Below, piece after piece: positions 36,299 through 44,821 of a DNA stretch of 64,000 bases. Positions within the stretch are counted from its first letter, which is position 1; every line of letters begins with the position of its first letter. A program made the position numbers and the translations under genes. Under the pieces are notes generated by a model, which worked only from the letters and a program-made list of their open reading frames with translations, had not been told where the DNA came from and did not search any database. This DNA is from DASRAJ01 sp035638255 (GTDB taxonomy: Bacteria; Bacteroidota; Bacteroidia; Chitinophagales; UBA10324). The stretch spans positions 38,768 to 102,767 of the forward strand of contig DASRAJ010000051.1 of NCBI GenBank assembly GCA_035638255.1, in the 5' to 3' direction.

Positions 36299-38728
36299 TC
36301 AAAGGGTTCTCTTCACTTCCGTCTCTTCAAATCCTTCAATATTATCACCCACTTTATAGTCGCTGAAGTTCTTGATGGAGATACCACACTCTTGCCCACT
36401 TACCACTTCCTTCACATCATCTTTGAACCGCTTGAGTGCTGAGAGCTCTCCTGTATAAATAACGATACCATCGCGAATGAGCCGCGCTTTGTTAGTGCGG
36501 ATAATTTTCCCTTCCGTCACAAAACAGCCGGCTACTTTTCCAAACTTGGTGATGTTGAATACCTCACGGACATCCGCAACGCCTGTTATCTTCTCTTCGA
36601 TCTTCGGCTCGAGCATTCCTTCCATGGCGCTCTTCAATTCATCAATGGCATCGTAGATGATGGAATACAATCGTATCTCGATATTTTCTTTCTCGGCTAA
36701 TTTTCTTGCGCTTACCGATGGACGAACCTGGAAGCCCACGATGATGGCATCAGATGCAGAAGCAAGCAATACATCGCTCTCAGTAATTTGGCCCACTGCT
36801 TTATGAACGACATTGATTTGAATTTCAGGATTGGAAAGCTTCTGCATGGAATCTGTTAATGCTTCTACCGATCCATCGTAGTCACCCTTCACAATCACAT
36901 TCAGCTCTTTGAAATTTCCCAGGGCGAGACGACGACCAATTTCATCGAGTGTGATGTGCTTCTTCGTTCTTATGCCCTGCTCACGCACAATTTGCTGACG
37001 CTTGTATGCCACTTGTTTCGCTTCATGCTCATCGCCAAACTCTTTGAATTTTTCCCCGGCTTGAGGCGCGCCATCCAATCCCAGGATCTGAACGGGTACC
37101 GCGGGTCCTGCATCCGTTACGCGTATACTACGTTCATTGTACATCGCTTTGATGCGCGCATAGTTGCTTCCTGCTACTACTATATCGCCAATGTTCAATG
37201 TGCCTTGTTGCACCAGTAATGTTGCAACATACCCCCGGCCTTTATCAAGTGTGGCTTCAATCACTGTTCCCGTGGCAAACTTATCAGGGTTCGCTTTGAG
37301 GTCGAGTAACTCTGACTCCAAAAGAATTTTTTCCAGCAAGGAGTCTATTCCTGTTCCCAGCTTTGCAGAAATTTCCTGCGTTTGAAATTTACCTCCCCAC
37401 TCTTCTACCAGGATATTCATCTCTGCCAACTGCTGACGAATACGATCGGCAGTTGCACCCTGCTTGTCCATTTTGTTGAATGCAAAAATCATCGGCACAC
37501 CGGCTGCCTGTGCGTGACTGATGGCTTCCTTTGTTTGCGGCATCACCGCATCATCGGCTGCGATCACGATCACAGCAATATCAGTGATCTTCGCGCCGCG
37601 TGCCCGCATGGCAGTAAACGCTTCGTGACCGGGAGTATCGAGGAAAGTAATCTTCTTTTCACTTGGAAGCACCACTTCATAGGCACCAATGTGCTGCGTA
37701 ATTCCACCTTTTTCACCGGCGACTACATTTGTTTGACGCACGTAATCGAGTAGTGAAGTTTTACCGTGATCAACGTGACCCATGATGGTAACAATCGGAG
37801 GCCTCGGTTTCAATGAAGCGGGATCATCCTCTTCTTCCTCCACTTCCATCTCTTCCTGCTCTTCCATAGAGATGAAATGCACTTCCTGACCAAACTCATT
37901 CGCCACCAACTCGATGATCTCAGCATCAAGTCGCTGATTGATGGAAACAATTACACCGGCATCCAAACATTTTTTGATGATCTCTGTCACCGGAACATTG
38001 AGCAAGCTCGATAACTCAGCGGCTGAAATAAATTCTGTTACCTGCAAAACTTTCTTGGCACCTTCCACTGCTGCCTCTTCCATTTCAGCAGCAACTTCCT
38101 CACGCTTCAAGCGGCGGTATTTTGATTTCGCCGTCTTACCCTTGGTGGCGCCGCTGAGTCGCGCCATGGTTTCACGAATCTTATCCTGGATTTGTTTTTC
38201 TGAAACTTCAGACGACTGTACCACTTCAGTGCGCCGAAAATCTCTGCGTGGTTCTGCACTTCTCTCTTCGGTTCTTGGTTTTGCAATACCCTCTTTGCCT
38301 TCCGGAAGTTTTACCGGACGGTCAGAGGTATAGATGCGTTTGCGCTTGCGGCGCTGGGCATCGCCTTTTTGTTTGATCTCCTTGGAATAGTCGGGGCGGT
38401 CACTCTTGATGGTGGACAGATCAAGTTTACCAATCACTTTGGGACCCTCTAAATTTCTGTACTCCGTCTTCTTCATTTCAACGACGGGCACTTCAGGCTT
38501 TTCTTCCTCAACAGGGATTTCTACCTGGGGAATTTCTTTTTCTTCCGCTTCGGGAATTATTTTTGTTTCAACAGGGATCTCCGGAGCTAATTTTTCTACC
38601 TCAAGCTCTTTCTTGGTTTTTTTCCTGGCGGCAGGTTTCTTTTTCTCTTTTTCTTTCTCTTTCTCCGGCTTTCCTTTTTCTGTCAGCGTTTCAAGCGGAA
38701 CCGTTCCTATTACTTTCGGTCCTTCCAA
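36299..38728 (-). CDS. infB: Translation initiation factor IF-2, main part
   Basis: An 809-codon frame from a TTG at 38728, preceded at short distance by AAGGCGG, a rare Shine-Dalgarno-like run. It contains the IF-2 linker with repeated LEGPKVIG motifs, the IF2 N-terminal fold, the GTPase domain (GHVDHGKT, DTPGHEAF, NKMDK) and domains II-IV. The frame is continuous with the 155-codon frame upstream, separated only by a UGA codon (38744-38746), so the two are one gene interrupted by an in-frame stop. Everything needed for GTP and fMet-tRNA binding lies in this part. Last gene of the rimP-nusA-infB operon. Confidence 0.93.
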   Translation of the reverse strand: MEGPKVIGTVPLETLTEKGKPEKEKEKEKKKPAARKKTKKELEVEKLAPEIPVETKIIPEAEEKEIPQVEIPVEEEKPEVPVVEMKKTEYRNLEGPKVIGKLDLSTIKSDRPDYSKEIKQKGDAQRRKRKRIYTSDRPVKLPEGKEGIAKPRTEERSAEPRRDFRRTEVVQSSEVSEKQIQDKIRETMARLSGATKGKTAKSKYRRLKREEVAAEMEEAAVEGAKKVLQVTEFISAAELSSLLNVPVTEIIKKCLDAGVIVSINQRLDAEIIELVANEFGQEVHFISMEEQEEMEVEEEEDDPASLKPRPPIVTIMGHVDHGKTSLLDYVRQTNVVAGEKGGITQHIGAYEVVLPSEKKITFLDTPGHEAFTAMRARGAKITDIAVIVIAADDAVMPQTKEAISHAQAAGVPMIFAFNKMDKQGATADRIRQQLAEMNILVEEWGGKFQTQEISAKLGTGIDSLLEKILLESELLDLKANPDKFATGTVIEATLDKGRGYVATLLVQQGTLNIGDIVVAGSNYARIKAMYNERSIRVTDAGPAVPVQILGLDGAPQAGEKFKEFGDEHEAKQVAYKRQQIVREQGIRTKKHITLDEIGRRLALGNFKELNVIVKGDYDGSVEALTDSMQKLSNPEIQINVVHKAVGQITESDVLLASASDAIIVGFQVRPSVSARKLAEKENIEIRLYSIIYDAIDELKSAMEGMLEPKIEEKITGVADVREVFNITKFGKVAGCFVTEGKIIRTNKARLIRDGIVIYTGELSALKRFKDDVKEVVSGQECGISIKNFSDYKVGDNIEGFEETEVKRTL

Positions 38729-38743
38729 AGTTTCCGCCTTCGC

Positions 38744-39211
38744 TCAGATTTTCTTTGATTCTTCCTCAGGTATTTTCTCTTCTCCACCGGAGTCCTTTCG
38801 GACTACAGTTTCCTTCTTTCCACCAGACTCTGCGATCAGCTTTTCTTTTTCTTTTTCTTTCTCCGGTTCTTTCTTCTCTATCGGGATCACGGGCGTCGTC
38901 TTCGCCGGCGCTTCCGGCTCTGCTGCCGCTGTTTTTTTCTTTGGCTGAATAATAATCTCTTTGTTTATGGGCGCCTCTTCTTTTGGAAGCTTGGAGCCAA
39001 GCGCAATCTTGTCAGCAAGTTTTTTGTCAACAAGGTCCTGCTGAAATTCTTTCAGCAACACTTCGTGCATCTCCCGCGAGATCTTAGTGGTGGGCTTGCT
39101 CTCAATCGTGAATCCTTTTTTCTGCAAGGTTTCAATAAGATGAGTCCAGCTCACGTTCAGCTCCTTCGCGACGGCCTGAATTCGAACTTCCTGTGTTAGT
39201 ACTTCTGCCAT
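38744..39211 (-). CDS. infB: IF-2 N-terminal segment, ending at an in-frame UGA
   Basis: 155 residues: MAEVLTQEVRIQAVAKELNV at the start is the canonical N-terminal IF2 domain, followed by a lysine/glutamate-rich linker. It ends SKKI-UGA; the next codons in the same frame (AKAETLEGPK) continue directly into the main IF-2 frame, so no shift of frame is involved. Restoring a sense codon would give a protein of about 970 residues, normal for Bacteroidota. Either a base error, a true nonsense mutation with internal restart at the TTG at 38728, or readthrough. Confidence 0.9.
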   Translation of the reverse strand: MAEVLTQEVRIQAVAKELNVSWTHLIETLQKKGFTIESKPTTKISREMHEVLLKEFQQDLVDKKLADKIALGSKLPKEEAPINKEIIIQPKKKTAAAEPEAPAKTTPVIPIEKKEPEKEKEKEKLIAESGGKKETVVRKDSGGEEKIPEEESKKI

Positions 39212-39284
39212 TGTTGTTTACGATTCACGATATACGTACTACGATTTACAATCTTCAACTATTTAATTTGTCGTAGTTCGTATC

Positions 39285-39400
39285 TCGTACATCGTCATTT
39301 TTTGTCTTTATTCATTTACGAATTAAACTCCATGTAGCACTCCTCAAGAATCAACATTCGTGTATCGTGTTACGTGTATCGTGCATCGTCACTTTTTGTC
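39285..39400. repeat. Direct repeats in the nusA-infB gap
   Basis: TCGTACATCGTCATTTTTTG (39285-39304) recurs as TCGTGCATCGTCACTTTTTG (39379-39398), with further TCGTGTATCGTG/TACGTAC variants between and around them. The second copy overlaps the last codons and stop of nusA. Other fragments of this kind (GATTCGTGTATCGCGATTCG) occur near 1419. Confidence 0.5.
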
Positions 39401-40639
39401 CGGTTCAAATTCTGTTCTCAAAACTTTAAGCACTTCTTCTACCGTTTCTTCTTCAAGATCAGAGCGGCGAATCAATTCTTCTTTGTTCAGTTCCAAAACA
39501 CTCTTCGCCGTATCGCAGCCGATGGATTTCAACTGGTCGAGAATCCAGGGTTCAATTTCATCGGAGAATTCATCGAGGTCAACATCGTATTCTTCATCTT
39601 TCACATCGCGGAATACGTCAATTGTAAAGCCCGTGATCTTGCTTGCGAGCTTGATGTTGATGCCTCCTTTTCCGATAGCGAGTGAAACCTGGTCGGGTTT
39701 TAAGTAAACGTAAGCGCGCTTGTTCGGTTCATCAATTTCCATCGAAGAAATTTTCGACGGTGTGAGCGCCCTCGTGATAAAAAGTTGTGTGTTGTTCGTA
39801 TAGTTGATGATGTCAATGTTTTCATTTCGCAACTCACGCACGATGCCGTGAATGCGTGAACCTTTCATTCCTACGCAGGCTCCTACGGGATCAATACGAT
39901 CATCATAAGATTCTACGGCTACTTTTGCGCGCTCACCCGGCTCGCGGGCAATGCGCTTAATCGTGATGAGCCCGTCAAAAATTTCAGGTACTTCCTGCTC
40001 TAATAATTTTGCGAGGAAAGAATTATCAGCGCGTGAAAGCATGATGTACGGACTGTTGTTTCTCATGTCCACTGCTTTGATGACGGCGCGAACGTTGTCT
40101 CCTTTCTTGAAGAAGTCAGCGGGGATTTGTTCAGTCTTGGGAAGTACAATTTCATTGCCTTCATCATCGAGCAGCAGCGTTTCTTTCTTCCACACCTGGT
40201 ACACTTCGCCGGTAACAATTTCGCCGACACGATCCTGGTATTTTTTGAAGAGCTCTTCTTTTTCTAATTCAGAAACGCGCGATGCGAGTGTCTGCTTGGC
40301 AGTGAGAATGGAGCGGCGACCAAATTCACGGAGAATGTTCACCTCTTCAATGGCTTCTTCTCCTACCGAATAATCAGGCTCGATCAATTGCGCTTCACTT
40401 AATGCAATTTGTGTGTTGGGATTTTCAACGAGACCATCTTCAACAATGGTTCGACGGCGCCAGATTTCAAGATCGCCTTTTTCAGTATTGACAATGATAT
40501 CGAAGTTTTCATCGGTCTCATACTTCTTGCGAAGCAAGGTGCGAAACACATCTTCGAGCACCTTCATCATCGTGGGACGATCAATGCTCTTGAGGTCTTT
40601 AAATTCACTGAATGATTCTACTAATGCCTGGCTGTTCAT
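39389..40639 (-). CDS. nusA: Transcription termination/antitermination factor NusA
   Basis: A 416-residue protein: N-terminal RNA-polymerase-binding domain (MNSQALVESFSEFKDLKSID), S1 domain (VGEIVTGEVYQVWK), then KH1 and KH2 (GACVGMKGSRIHGIVREL; SLAIGKGGINIKLASKITG) and a short C-terminal helix-hairpin-helix-like remainder (ELIRRSDLEEETVEEVLKVL). Length is normal for Bacteroidota, which lack the acidic repeats of E. coli. It overlaps rimP by 4 nt (ATGA). Confidence 0.96.
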   Translation of the reverse strand: MNSQALVESFSEFKDLKSIDRPTMMKVLEDVFRTLLRKKYETDENFDIIVNTEKGDLEIWRRRTIVEDGLVENPNTQIALSEAQLIEPDYSVGEEAIEEVNILREFGRRSILTAKQTLASRVSELEKEELFKKYQDRVGEIVTGEVYQVWKKETLLLDDEGNEIVLPKTEQIPADFFKKGDNVRAVIKAVDMRNNSPYIMLSRADNSFLAKLLEQEVPEIFDGLITIKRIAREPGERAKVAVESYDDRIDPVGACVGMKGSRIHGIVRELRNENIDIINYTNNTQLFITRALTPSKISSMEIDEPNKRAYVYLKPDQVSLAIGKGGINIKLASKITGFTIDVFRDVKDEEYDVDLDEFSDEIEPWILDQLKSIGCDTAKSVLELNKEELIRRSDLEEETVEEVLKVLRTEFEPDKK

Positions 40640-41112
40640 AGTTCTTGCATTTTAAAATTGAACACGAGGTTGGTTGATTTGATTTGAACGAATGGTATTT
40701 CTGATTGAACTGATTCTGTTTCCTTTTTTGACTTGATGATCTGTTCCTCGATGATGATCTTCTCATCATCAGCATACATCAGCATTCCTGTTTTTTTGGT
40801 TCCTGAAAAAAGAAGAACGTCAACATTTCTTCCCACAGACTTTTTGTACTGGCGCAAAATTTTCAGCGGCTGATCCATTCCCGGTGATGAAACTTCGAGT
40901 TCATACTGTTCTGAAAAAGAAAATTCACTCTCAAGTTCCCTCTGCAGCATGCGGCTGATGCGTGTGCAATCTTCAATGGTGATGTGTGGATCACGGTCAG
41001 CAAACACTTCTACCTTACCCGGTCTCACTCTCAATTCTACTAAGTAGCTGTCCATTTCAGTGAGAATTTCACTAAGCAATTCACGGATGCGGTTTTCAAT
41101 ATTGTTCGGCAT
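40636..41112 (-). CDS. rimP: Ribosome maturation factor RimP
   Basis: A 158-residue protein needed for 30S subunit maturation. It carries the family pattern VEVFADRDPHITIEDCTRISR and YELEVSSPGMDQPL (Ser-Pro-Gly and Leu-rich segment), then a C-terminal Sm-like domain. First gene of the conserved rimP-nusA-infB operon. A strong hairpin followed by a pyrimidine/U-rich run lies only 12 nt before its start codon. Confidence 0.95.
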   Translation of the reverse strand: MPNNIENRIRELLSEILTEMDSYLVELRVRPGKVEVFADRDPHITIEDCTRISRMLQRELESEFSFSEQYELEVSSPGMDQPLKILRQYKKSVGRNVDVLLFSGTKKTGMLMYADDEKIIIEEQIIKSKKETESVQSEIPFVQIKSTNLVFNFKMQEL

Positions 41113-41124
41113 TGGGAAAAGAAA

Positions 41125-41145
41125 GAGGGGACTTTCGGTCCCCTC
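41125..41145 (-). terminator. Terminator-like hairpin in the rimP leader, candidate attenuator
   Basis: Minus strand GAGGGGAC-CGAAA-GTCCCCTC followed by TTTCTTTT and then CCCAATG (the rimP start). An 8-bp perfect GC-rich stem with a 5-nt loop, a U-rich tract and a start codon directly afterwards suggest transcription attenuation or control of ribosome access to the operon. It sits between the promoter at 41163-41170 and the start at 41112. Confidence 0.6.
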
Positions 41146-41162
41146 ATATCATCGTGCAGAGG

Positions 41163-41170
41163 CAAAGATA
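41163..41170 (-). promoter_or_regulatory. -7 element TATCTTTG of the rimP-nusA-infB promoter
   Basis: Perfect TAnnTTTG on the minus strand, 50 nt before rimP, with a T-rich TTTTTTTTG upstream at slightly short spacing (15 nt). The remainder of the 317-nt gap up to the peptidase gene at 41430 shows no gene; its far end may hold the peptidase promoter. Confidence 0.5.
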
Positions 41171-41429
41171 GATTGAGATTTGTTACAAAAAAAATTCGGG
41201 GTGAAAAGACGTACGCAAGTTGTTTTTACCATGATTACAAGGAGGGCACTAAAAAAATTTTGATGAAGAGAAAAAGTGAAGATGAAATTTATAATACACG
41301 ATAAAAAAGATTGGTTTAAAAAATTTAGTGTCGAATCACCTTCGTCATCGTCATATCTTCTATGTTTATCTAAACGATAAAACTATTGTCACTTCACTTC
41401 CGTTAATTTGCCCTCCGAAATATTTTTTC

Positions 41430-44021
41430 ATGAAGAGAATTATGTTTTCAGTGCAGGTGATTGGGGTGCTGATGATTACTTTCAGTTGCAGCACTACAAA
41501 AAATTCTCAAACAGTTCAGATTTCGAAACCGAATGAGGACACCATGACCGTTGAAATTCCGGAAAACAGCATTGCGGTTACACCCCAGGTTTATCGCGCG
41601 TCCTATTCCATCATCAATGATATTGTACATTCAAAACTTGATGTGAAGCTTGACTGGCAGAAACAATATTTATACGGGAAAGAATGGCTCACGCTCAAAC
41701 CACACTTCTATTCCACTGACTCACTTACGCTCGATGCGAAAGGGATGGACCTGAACAAAATTGAGCTCGTGAAAAAAACAGGGAATGTCCCGCTCACCTA
41801 TTCCTATGACTCACTGCTCATTCACATTCATCTTGATAAAATATACAAGCAGGATGAGCAGTACACCATTTTCATAGACTACACCTCCAAGCCCAATGAA
41901 TTGACCGAGCAAGGATCAGCAGCTATCACCGATGCGAAGGGTTTGTACTTCATTAATGCGGACAATAAAGACACCTCCCTGCCCCGCCAGGTTTGGACAC
42001 AGGGCGAAACCGAATCGAATTCAGCATGGTTTCCTACTATTGACAAACCAAATTTGAGAACCACCATCGAACTTTCAATGACAGTGGAAGATGGTTTTGT
42101 TTCACTCTCGAATGGACTGATGACTTCCTCGAAAGAAAATGGTGATGGTACGCATACTGATTCCTGGAAACTTGATCAACCCATTGCTCCATACTTAGTG
42201 ATGATGGCCGCCGGACCATTTGCCGTGGTGAAAGACCACTGGAAGAACATTGAGGTGAATTATTACGTGGATAAAAAGTATGAGCAGTATGCGCGAAATA
42301 TTTTCGGACATACACCGGAAATGATTCAGCATTTTTCAGATATAACCGGAGTTCCGTTTGTATGGCCGAAGTTCTCCCAGGTCATCGTTCATGATTTTGT
42401 TTCCGGGGCCATGGAGAATGCAACCGCGGTAGTGCACGGTTCCTTTGTGCAGCAAACGGTGCGCGAAATGATTGATGGCAATGAAGAAGATGTGATCTCG
42501 CACGAATTGTTTCATCATTGGTTCGGTGATCTGGTCACTTGTGAATCATGGTCCAACATTACACTCAATGAATCATTCGCAGACTATGGTGAGTATTTAT
42601 GGAATGAGTACAAGTATGGAAAAGATGAAGCGGACTATCGTTTCCAGCAAAGCATGAATGGCTATCTCGCACAAAAAGATCTTTTCACAGCACCGCTCGT
42701 TCGTTATTACTATAATGATCGCGAAGAAATTTTCGATGGTATCAGTTACAACAAGGGCGGCCGTGTATTACACATGCTGCGCAACTATGTCGGTGATGAT
42801 GCCTTTTTCAAATCGCTGCATGAATACCTTACAGCGCATGAATTTGGAACTGCAGAAGTGGATGATCTTCGATTGGCGTTTGAAAAAATTACCGGCGAAG
42901 ATTTGCATTGGTTTTTCAATCAATGGTATTTTGATCCGGGAAATCCTAAACTGAACATTTCTTCTCAATACAATCCTGATCAGCACAACGTGGCTGTCAC
43001 CGTTGAACAAACACAGGACACGAAAGAGGGCGTTCCGATCTTTAAGCTGCCCGTGGTCGTTGATGTGTATGTGAATGGAAGCGTTCATCGCTACCAAGCC
43101 ACCTTCGATCAGAAAAAGCAAACGGTTACATTTCCCTGTGAAGCAAAACCTGACCTCGTAAATTTCGACGCGGAAAAAATGTTGCTGTGCTCGAAGAACA
43201 TAACTCAATCTGATACGGCATATGCATTTCAATATAACAACGCTCCTCGCTACCTCGACCGCATGGAAGCAGTTTCATACTTCAGAAAGAAAAATCCTTC
43301 AAGCCCATTTTACAATGAGATTATTTCAAAAGCACTTAATGATCCGTTCTGGAATATTCGCATAGCGGCGGTGAATGGAGTGAAGAGTTCGAGTGATGAT
43401 GCGATGAAAAATAAAGTAGCGCAACTCGCTGCTTCCGATAAAAATTCTCATGTGCGTGCAGGAGCACTGGATCAACTTGTATCTATAAAAGATCCATCAG
43501 TTCTCAACCTTACCGGGCAGGCTTTGGATGATAGTTCGTATTACGTGATTGCAACAGCACTCGAAGCGTTAAGCGAACTTGATTCCACAAAAGCATACGT
43601 TGCTGCACAAAAATTAGAAAATGAAAACTCAGCTGATATTGCCGATGCTGTGATGTCAATCTATTCATCACAGGCAGGTCCGGAGAAGAATGATTTCCTG
43701 TTGAACAAACTGAATCAGTCGAGCGAATTCGGAAAATACCAGTTGCTGCAGCATTATGGTGCATACCTGGCGAGGAATATCTCAAATGAGATGGTGCTGC
43801 AGAAATCATTACCGGTACTGTATGATCTTGCAGAGAGAAATTCACACTGGTGGTTGAGGTTGCAGGCAATGAATGCTTTGGTTGCTGTGCAGACTGCATT
43901 GAAAGAGGAGAAAGTCCGGGGCAATAGTGCAAATCAATTGGAAGAATTAACTCAGAAGATTACTCAGATAAAATCAAAAGAAACGGATGACCGGTTGCGC
44001 TCGGTGTATGGATTAAAGTGA
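41430..44021 (+). CDS. M1-family aminopeptidase, lipoprotein, with HEAT-like C-terminus
   Basis: An 863-residue protein from the ATG at 41430 (MKRIMFSVQVIGVLMITFSC, lipoprotein signal ending at Cys20); the longer frame upstream adds no sensible sequence. M1 landmarks: the exopeptidase motif GAMEN at 326-330, zinc site HELFH at 358-362 with the third ligand Glu381 (NESFADY). The catalytic core runs to about 580. Residues about 620-860 contain helical HEAT-like repeats (WNIRIAAVNGVKSS, SHVRAGALDQLVSI). Probably removes N-terminal residues from peptides in the periplasm or at the outer membrane. Confidence 0.92.
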   Translation: MKRIMFSVQVIGVLMITFSCSTTKNSQTVQISKPNEDTMTVEIPENSIAVTPQVYRASYSIINDIVHSKLDVKLDWQKQYLYGKEWLTLKPHFYSTDSLTLDAKGMDLNKIELVKKTGNVPLTYSYDSLLIHIHLDKIYKQDEQYTIFIDYTSKPNELTEQGSAAITDAKGLYFINADNKDTSLPRQVWTQGETESNSAWFPTIDKPNLRTTIELSMTVEDGFVSLSNGLMTSSKENGDGTHTDSWKLDQPIAPYLVMMAAGPFAVVKDHWKNIEVNYYVDKKYEQYARNIFGHTPEMIQHFSDITGVPFVWPKFSQVIVHDFVSGAMENATAVVHGSFVQQTVREMIDGNEEDVISHELFHHWFGDLVTCESWSNITLNESFADYGEYLWNEYKYGKDEADYRFQQSMNGYLAQKDLFTAPLVRYYYNDREEIFDGISYNKGGRVLHMLRNYVGDDAFFKSLHEYLTAHEFGTAEVDDLRLAFEKITGEDLHWFFNQWYFDPGNPKLNISSQYNPDQHNVAVTVEQTQDTKEGVPIFKLPVVVDVYVNGSVHRYQATFDQKKQTVTFPCEAKPDLVNFDAEKMLLCSKNITQSDTAYAFQYNNAPRYLDRMEAVSYFRKKNPSSPFYNEIISKALNDPFWNIRIAAVNGVKSSSDDAMKNKVAQLAASDKNSHVRAGALDQLVSIKDPSVLNLTGQALDDSSYYVIATALEALSELDSTKAYVAAQKLENENSADIADAVMSIYSSQAGPEKNDFLLNKLNQSSEFGKYQLLQHYGAYLARNISNEMVLQKSLPVLYDLAERNSHWWLRLQAMNALVAVQTALKEEKVRGNSANQLEELTQKITQIKSKETDDRLRSVYGLK

Positions 44022-44126
44022 AATGAAATTCCAAATTTCAAAGCAGTTTCAAAGAATCAAATTTCAAATCACCAGTTTTTGCCTCCTAAATTTTTGCTTT
44101 GGAGTTTGTAAAATCCGAAATCAAAT

Positions 44127-44645
44127 ATGGCAATCATTAAAACCATCAGGGGATTCACACCGCAGTTCGGAAAAAATATTTTTCTTGCTGACAATGCGGT
44201 GATCGTCGGTGATGTGATCATGGGAGATGATTGCACGGTGTGGTTCAATGCGGTGGTGCGTGGTGATGTCCATTACATCCGCATCGGGAATAAAGTGAAC
44301 ATCCAGGATTGTGCTGTGATTCATTGCACTTATGAAAAAGCATTCACTACCATCGGGAACAATGTTTCTATCGGTCACTCAGCGATTGTTCACGGTTGCA
44401 CGATTGAAGACAATGTAGTAGTGGGAATGGGCGCAATTGTGATGGATCATGCTGTAGTAGAAAAAAATTCTTTGATCGCCGCCGGTTCGGTTGTTCTTGA
44501 AAATGCAAGAGTAGAATCCGGAAGTATCTATGCAGGAATACCCGCTAAAAAAGTGAAAGAGCTGTCTGCAGAACACTTCGAGCAACTCAATATGCGCATT
44601 GCGAATAACTATGTGATGTATGCGGAATGGTTTAAAGAGGGTTAA
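44127..44645 (+). CDS. Gamma carbonic anhydrase family protein
   Basis: A 172-residue left-handed beta-helix protein. Hexapeptide repeats run through the chain (VIVGDVIMGDDCTVWFNAVV). Zinc-binding histidines are seen in AVIHCTYEK and in IGHSAIVHGC, the standard spacing for the YrdA/PaaY branch. Active carbonic-anhydrase function is not guaranteed for this branch; some members act as thioesterases or assembly factors. Short gap downstream of the peptidase gene; the two could be co-transcribed. Confidence 0.9.
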   Translation: MAIIKTIRGFTPQFGKNIFLADNAVIVGDVIMGDDCTVWFNAVVRGDVHYIRIGNKVNIQDCAVIHCTYEKAFTTIGNNVSIGHSAIVHGCTIEDNVVVGMGAIVMDHAVVEKNSLIAAGSVVLENARVESGSIYAGIPAKKVKELSAEHFEQLNMRIANNYVMYAEWFKEG

Positions 44646-44821
44646 ACAATCGTTTAAAAATATTACGTAAGTTACGTAACGCATTTTGCGTAATGGAACT
44701 TATGAATTTTTTCGTGACCTTATTTTGAGAAATTAAACTTCTGTTAGCTAAAGAACAGTTGAACAATTAAATGTCGAACTAATAACCCATAACCCAATTT
44801 CCCAATTACCAGGTTTCCCAA

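Noticed and set aside
38728..38746. Frameshift in infB
   Set aside because: The two open stretches are in the same frame (39211 minus 38728 is a multiple of three); the break is a single UGA codon.
38744..38746. UGA as a sense codon (alternative genetic code)
   Set aside because: Several intact genes end in UGA at their natural C-terminus (permease 1 at 9560, alpha-2-macroglobulin at 22932, nusA), so UGA is a stop in this genome.
38406..38952. Long plus-strand frames opposite infB
   Set aside because: Serine/phenylalanine-rich shadows of the Lys/Glu-rich IF-2 linker read in antisense.
39285..39400. CRISPR array
   Set aside because: The repeats are few, imperfect and irregularly spaced, with no cas genes in the window.
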